64,000 bases of DNA, from NCBI RefSeq assembly GCF_000346465.2, contig NC_034011.1, positions 3,929,508 to 3,993,507 on the forward strand, given 5' to 3'. This document shows positions 60,301 to 64,000 of the stretch, piece after piece. The DNA comes from Prunus persica. Taxonomy: Eukaryota > Streptophyta > Magnoliopsida > Rosales > Rosaceae. A program made the translations under genes and the position numbers. Each line of letters begins with the position of its first letter. The stretch's first letter is position 1. The notes below the pieces were generated by a model. The model searched no databases. It saw only the letters and a list, made by a program, of their open reading frames with translations, and was not told the origin of the DNA.

Positions 60301-61291
60301 CCATTTCTTTAGGTGAGGTTTCTTTTATGTGGTTATTTTATATATGCAGGTAGCAGTTCAAATGTCTTGACTTGGGAAGGTAGACTTCAAATAGCAATAG
60401 AGGCTGCCCAAGGTCTGCAACAAAATCATTTTCATAATCCCTTTTTACTAGCAATTTATCTTCATCATTTATTAAATTTTTTGTGATAAAATCAGTCTGA
60501 ATTTTGCAATACAGGATTGGAATATATGCACCATGGTTGTACACCACCTATGATCCACAGGGATGTCAAATCATCCAACATCTTGCTGAATGAAAATTTC
60601 CAAGCCAAGATATCTGATTTTGGCCTATCTAGAAATTTTACTGAGGAGGATGGTACTCATATACTCACAGGTGTTGCTGGCACTCCTGGGTACCTTGCCC
60701 CCGAGTAAGTTTTTGTTACTAGCTTAACGCGCCATTTCATTTGTTCATATGTGAGCCTATTCTCGACTTTATCTATTTCTACAAATAAGATACTATCACG
60801 TCACATGCCATATCATCTTAATGTTGATCAACTAAAATTCGGGAAACAAGTCGATCTTTTAGTATTGTTGTTTTGAAATGACTTGTGACGCACGGTTGGC
60901 TTGAAGGTACCACGACTCAAACAGGCTAAATGAGAAAAGTGATGTTTATAGCTTTGGGGTTGTACTGTTGGAGATCATCACAGGTCGACCTGTTTATTCA
61001 AACACACATGATGAGAGAATTCACATAAGTAACTGGGTTGCTTTCCTGCTTTCGAATGGGGACATTTCCGGTATTGTTGATCGGAGGTTAGAGGGAAGTT
61101 TCAATGTAAACTCTGTCTGGAAAGCTGTGGAAATAGCAACATCATGTACATCAGCAGATGCCATCAAAAGGCCGACCATGAGTGAGGTAGTGATGGGAAT
61201 AAGGGAATGTTTGGCAACAGAACTAGCTCAAACAAATCAGACTGGCATTGAAACTAATTTAGTACCTATGGAAAGCCCCTCAGTTAGGTAG
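57325..61291 (+). CDS. RLK6: malectin-like LRR receptor kinase, 13 exons, 865 aa
   Basis: Exons: 57325-57412, 57502-58039, 58148-58620, 58700-58838, 58928-58999, 59109-59180, 59271-59351, 59579-59751, 59846-60042, 60136-60262, 60350-60412, 60515-60704, 60907-61291. Two adjacent ATGs (57325, 57328) as in RLK5. Signal peptide ends LMLLVHAQ; malectin-like domain starts [15 protein letters not shown]; three LRRs; membrane helix; kinase with [28 protein letters not shown] and LAPE. The usual acceptor of exon 9 (CTTAG before GGAG in RLK5) is deleted; the nearest in-frame AG (59845) restores the frame and shortens the linker before the kinase. The intron after exon 9 has a GC donor. The tail is short but still ends PSVR. 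Confidence 0.88.
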
Positions 61292-62828
61292 CTATCTTGA
61301 TAAAATAATAGGAATTGGGGTGTATTGTTTTCCTCCTTTTTTTTTTTCATCAATGTTGTTTTATGCAAGTTGATCAATCTCATTGTACTGTCACTGTGGG
61401 TTCTTTGTCTGGACCTCAATGCATGACCTAGTCTTAGGTACTTTGTGCCCTTGGGCCTCTCTTGCTTTTTTTCCTGCATGAATCTCAGTTTTCAGACCCA
61501 AAGAAAAAATGTAAGATACAGACCACTTGATTTCAGGGATTATTATAAGCATGGACATAAAATATTTTATCAGCTTATCTTGTTTTACACTTTATATATT
61601 AAGAGAATCCTTTTTGGTTAGAGAGGGAATAAAATTTCAATTATTCTTAAAACATTTAATAAATTGAATAATAAATATAAAAATTTGAGAGTAAAATGGA
61701 AATTAAAAAAATCATTTATCACACACTATGTCTCTCCCACAACCATCATACTTCTTTTTCCCTAACTTTGCAGTGACTATGCATAGCATGTATAGATAGT
61801 TGTAATTGTTATCTCTCAATGCTTGTGTAAGTCAATACTCTTTTTCACTCGACTAGACCTTATTTATAAAAATTAAAATCTTAACGAAAGCATGTTACAT
61901 TTAAATGCGATATTTTCTTGTCGGGTTCTCACTACATTTGTTCTTCAAAAGGTTTGGTCCGGACTCTTCAATTAATTTTCAAAAACATCACACATGCACA
62001 GAAACGCGTGCTTTAAGGACGTGATGTACAATCTACAAGATTGAAGAAAGCTGGCAGGGTTTGATGGCAACAAGTATCCATTTTTCTATTTACTGATCCT
62101 GACCGTCCATAAATCATAGCACATATGGACCCCACCCCAGTCCCAATGCAGGTCGATGATCATCAATATCATTATCATGAGAGAACTGTTCCAACCAATT
62201 TCTCTCTCTAAACATAAATAAAGAGAGCCTCATCAAATTGTGACTCACAATGCCTCTAGATTTTATGCATATTTTGGTGTCCCTTGCTTGATCCTCATTG
62301 GATTTTGGTTTTGCTAATTAAGCCACCGATTTCCATGCCTATTTGTCCAACCAGTTTGCTATAAGTCAGAAGAGTTTCAGAACCACCAAAATAACTCCCA
62401 TCACATGCAGCTTTGACATAGCTTTAACTCATAATGCTTCCACCTGCTATCTTCTCAACTGCCCCATATTTAATATAACCAGAGAAAATTATGTTTTGTC
62501 TGCAAATTATTATGGGTATTTTTTTTTTATATACAAGCGATAATATAATTTATAAGAAAGGGTTTATCTAATGAAATTTTTATTTGATTAAAAAAAATTA
62601 CAATAAGAGATTTAACACACTATCCGGAGACTTACAAATCAAAGTTCTTTTTCCACTCGATTGGACCTGTTGACAATTAATATGGATTTATAAGAAGAAA
62701 AATATGAGTTAAGGTGTTTGTATAATTTTAAGTGCTGGTAAAACCAATTGAACCCTCATTTAATGCCTAAACACAAACTCTACCTTCCCTCTTCAAGAGG
62801 AAGCTTCAAAAGCGTCATTTAATGCCCT
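61292..62828. other. Intergenic DNA between RLK6 and the GDSL gene
   Basis: AT-rich sequence. The first part is probably the RLK6 3' untranslated region. Positions 62090-62340 are less AT-rich but have no frame I recognise. No repeat shared with the rest of the window was noticed. Confidence 0.5.
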
Positions 62829-62835
62829 TATAAAG
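62829..62835 (+). promoter_or_regulatory. TATA box of the GDSL gene
   Basis: TATAAAG lies 53-59 bases before the ATG at 62888, a usual plant spacing. Confidence 0.6.
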
Positions 62836-62887
62836 TCCAGTTTTTCATAGCATTGAGCTTCAAACAAAAGAAAGCTGCTTCACAGAA

Positions 62888-64000
62888 ATGGGCAGCCATA
62901 GCCAATGCTTGACAGCTGCAGCCTTGGGTTTGGTTTTTGTATGTGCATTGTTTGTAAGTGGTGGAAATGCACAAGAAGCAACCACTCTTGTTCCAGCCAT
63001 CATGACCTTTGGTGACTCTGCAGTTGATGTGGGCAACAATGACTATCTCCCAACTATCTTCAAGGCTAATTACCCTCCATATGGAAGGGACTTTGTCAAC
63101 CATCAGCCTACTGGCAGGTTTTGCAATGGGAAGCTAGCCACTGACATCACGGGTAAGTAGAAAATTAGCTTCAAATTGAAGCCTTTCTCTTTCTCCTTTC
63201 TTTTTTCTTTTACACTATGATAGTGTAGACTACTCTAATGTACGGGGAGGGAGATCAAACTTAGGTGCAACAAGGCGGGCACAATGCATCTGGTGCATAA
63301 ACAGTCATTAATTGCTTCCTAGAGCAAGAAAAGTGATCTTGTTAGAAACACCAACCTGATTGTTTAAGTTTAAGTTGTCTAGTTGAGTTAGTTTCAACTA
63401 CATAACATAATTAGTTTCTTTATGTAGCTTAACCTGTCTTACAGGAACAGAATTTTAAAAGTACATATCTTTCTGTAACCAGATTAATTGTTGATAATGA
63501 TCATTAATTTCTTAAGCTATATGACTCCTCCAGCATTAATCTGGGATTGGATTAGCAGTTAATTAGACTATCCAAGCGTCTTAGTTAAGTGGTCAAAACA
63601 TGATAATCTGAGTTTCTTTACGCAGCTGACACTCTGGGGTTCACGACTTACCCACCGGCATACCTTAGCCCACAGGCATCAGGGAATAACCTTCTGATTG
63701 GAGCCAACTTCGCTTCAGCTGCATCCGGTTACGACGAAAAAGCAGCAACTCTAAATGTAAAATTCCAATCTTAGTAATGACAGTTAATTTTACACCTATG
63801 TACATGTTAATTTCACATGTTTCACACAAAACAATTGAACTTGTGGTGGCAGCATGCAATCCCATTGTCCCAGCAGCTTCAATACTTCAGGGAGTATCAG
63901 GGTAAGCTGGCCGAGGTAGCAGGCAGTAAGAAAGCAGCATCCATCATCAAGGATGCACTCTATTTATTGAGTGCTGGCAACAGTGACTTTCTTCAGAACT
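62888..64000 (+). CDS. GDSL esterase/lipase (SGNH hydrolase), 5' part
   Basis: Exons seen: 62888-63152, 63626-63756, 63853 to the window end, open there. The protein starts with a signal peptide (residues 1-29, to GGNAQ), so it is probably secreted or in the cell wall. Block I is TFGDSAVDVGNND with the nucleophile Ser at residue 44. Block II is GANFASAASG with the oxyanion Gly. Block III is SAGNSDF with the oxyanion Asn, near the end of the window. The catalytic Asp-x-x-His block should lie beyond 64000. Known family role: hydrolysis of acyl esters in lipids, cutin or cell-wall substrates; the substrate cannot be told here. It is unrelated to the receptor cluster and marks its right edge. Confidence 0.93.

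Overview
The window is nuclear DNA from a eudicot plant. The genes carry many short introns with GT-AG (some GC-AG) borders, the intergenic DNA is AT-rich, and there are fragments of LINE, SINE, Ty3/Gypsy, Copia, hAT and Helitron elements. The repeat and gene style fits a woody rosid such as a Rosaceae species, but the species is inference only. It is not bacterial: there are no operons, ribosome binding sites or CRISPR arrays.

The window is a tandem cluster of leucine-rich-repeat receptor-like kinases of the malectin-like LRR-I type (the Arabidopsis IOS1/FRK1/At1g51xxx group), all on the + strand. I could assemble five full-length genes exon by exon, and each total coding length is a multiple of three: RLK1 (110..5870, 891 aa), RLK3 (21979..26356, 885 aa), RLK4 (35817..39964, 894 aa), RLK5 (42894..47184, 879 aa) and RLK6 (57325..61291, 865 aa). 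Each has a signal peptide, a malectin-like domain, a WQGDPC motif, three short LRRs, one membrane helix and an RD-type Ser/Thr kinase. Between them lie decayed relatives. RLK2 (8122..11870) has an intact ectodomain and membrane helix but no kinase. A kinase-only copy with a nonsense codon lies at 15691..17750. Shards lie at 12540, 19195, 31862, 34050 and 47288. RLK4 and the 15.7-17.7 kb copy form one kinase subgroup (LDPQ); RLK1, 2, 3, 5 and 6 form the other.

The spaces hold mobile DNA: a LINE fragment with a 15-bp target duplication inside a RLK2 intron, a Gypsy gag-protease fragment (14.3-15.5 kb), an inverted-repeat element around a 100-N assembly gap (18.28-18.75 kb), a 649-bp hAT-type element with an 8-bp target duplication (20726..21374), a probable 3.9-kb non-autonomous Helitron (26713..30632), tRNA-like SINEs, and a Copia fragment next to a satellite. 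Blocks of upstream sequence recur before several paralogs, so promoters were duplicated with the genes.

The most striking non-genic structure is a 7.8-kb array (about 47828..55615) of twelve copies of a roughly 647-bp unit. Each unit carries five inverted motifs of the form TATAGCCG-NN-CGGCTATA with a fixed two-base centre. A lone diverged relative lies at 33.64-34.01 kb within a dead RLK. I found no report of this in memory, but novelty needs a database search.

The right end of the window starts an unrelated GDSL esterase/lipase gene (62888 to beyond 64000).
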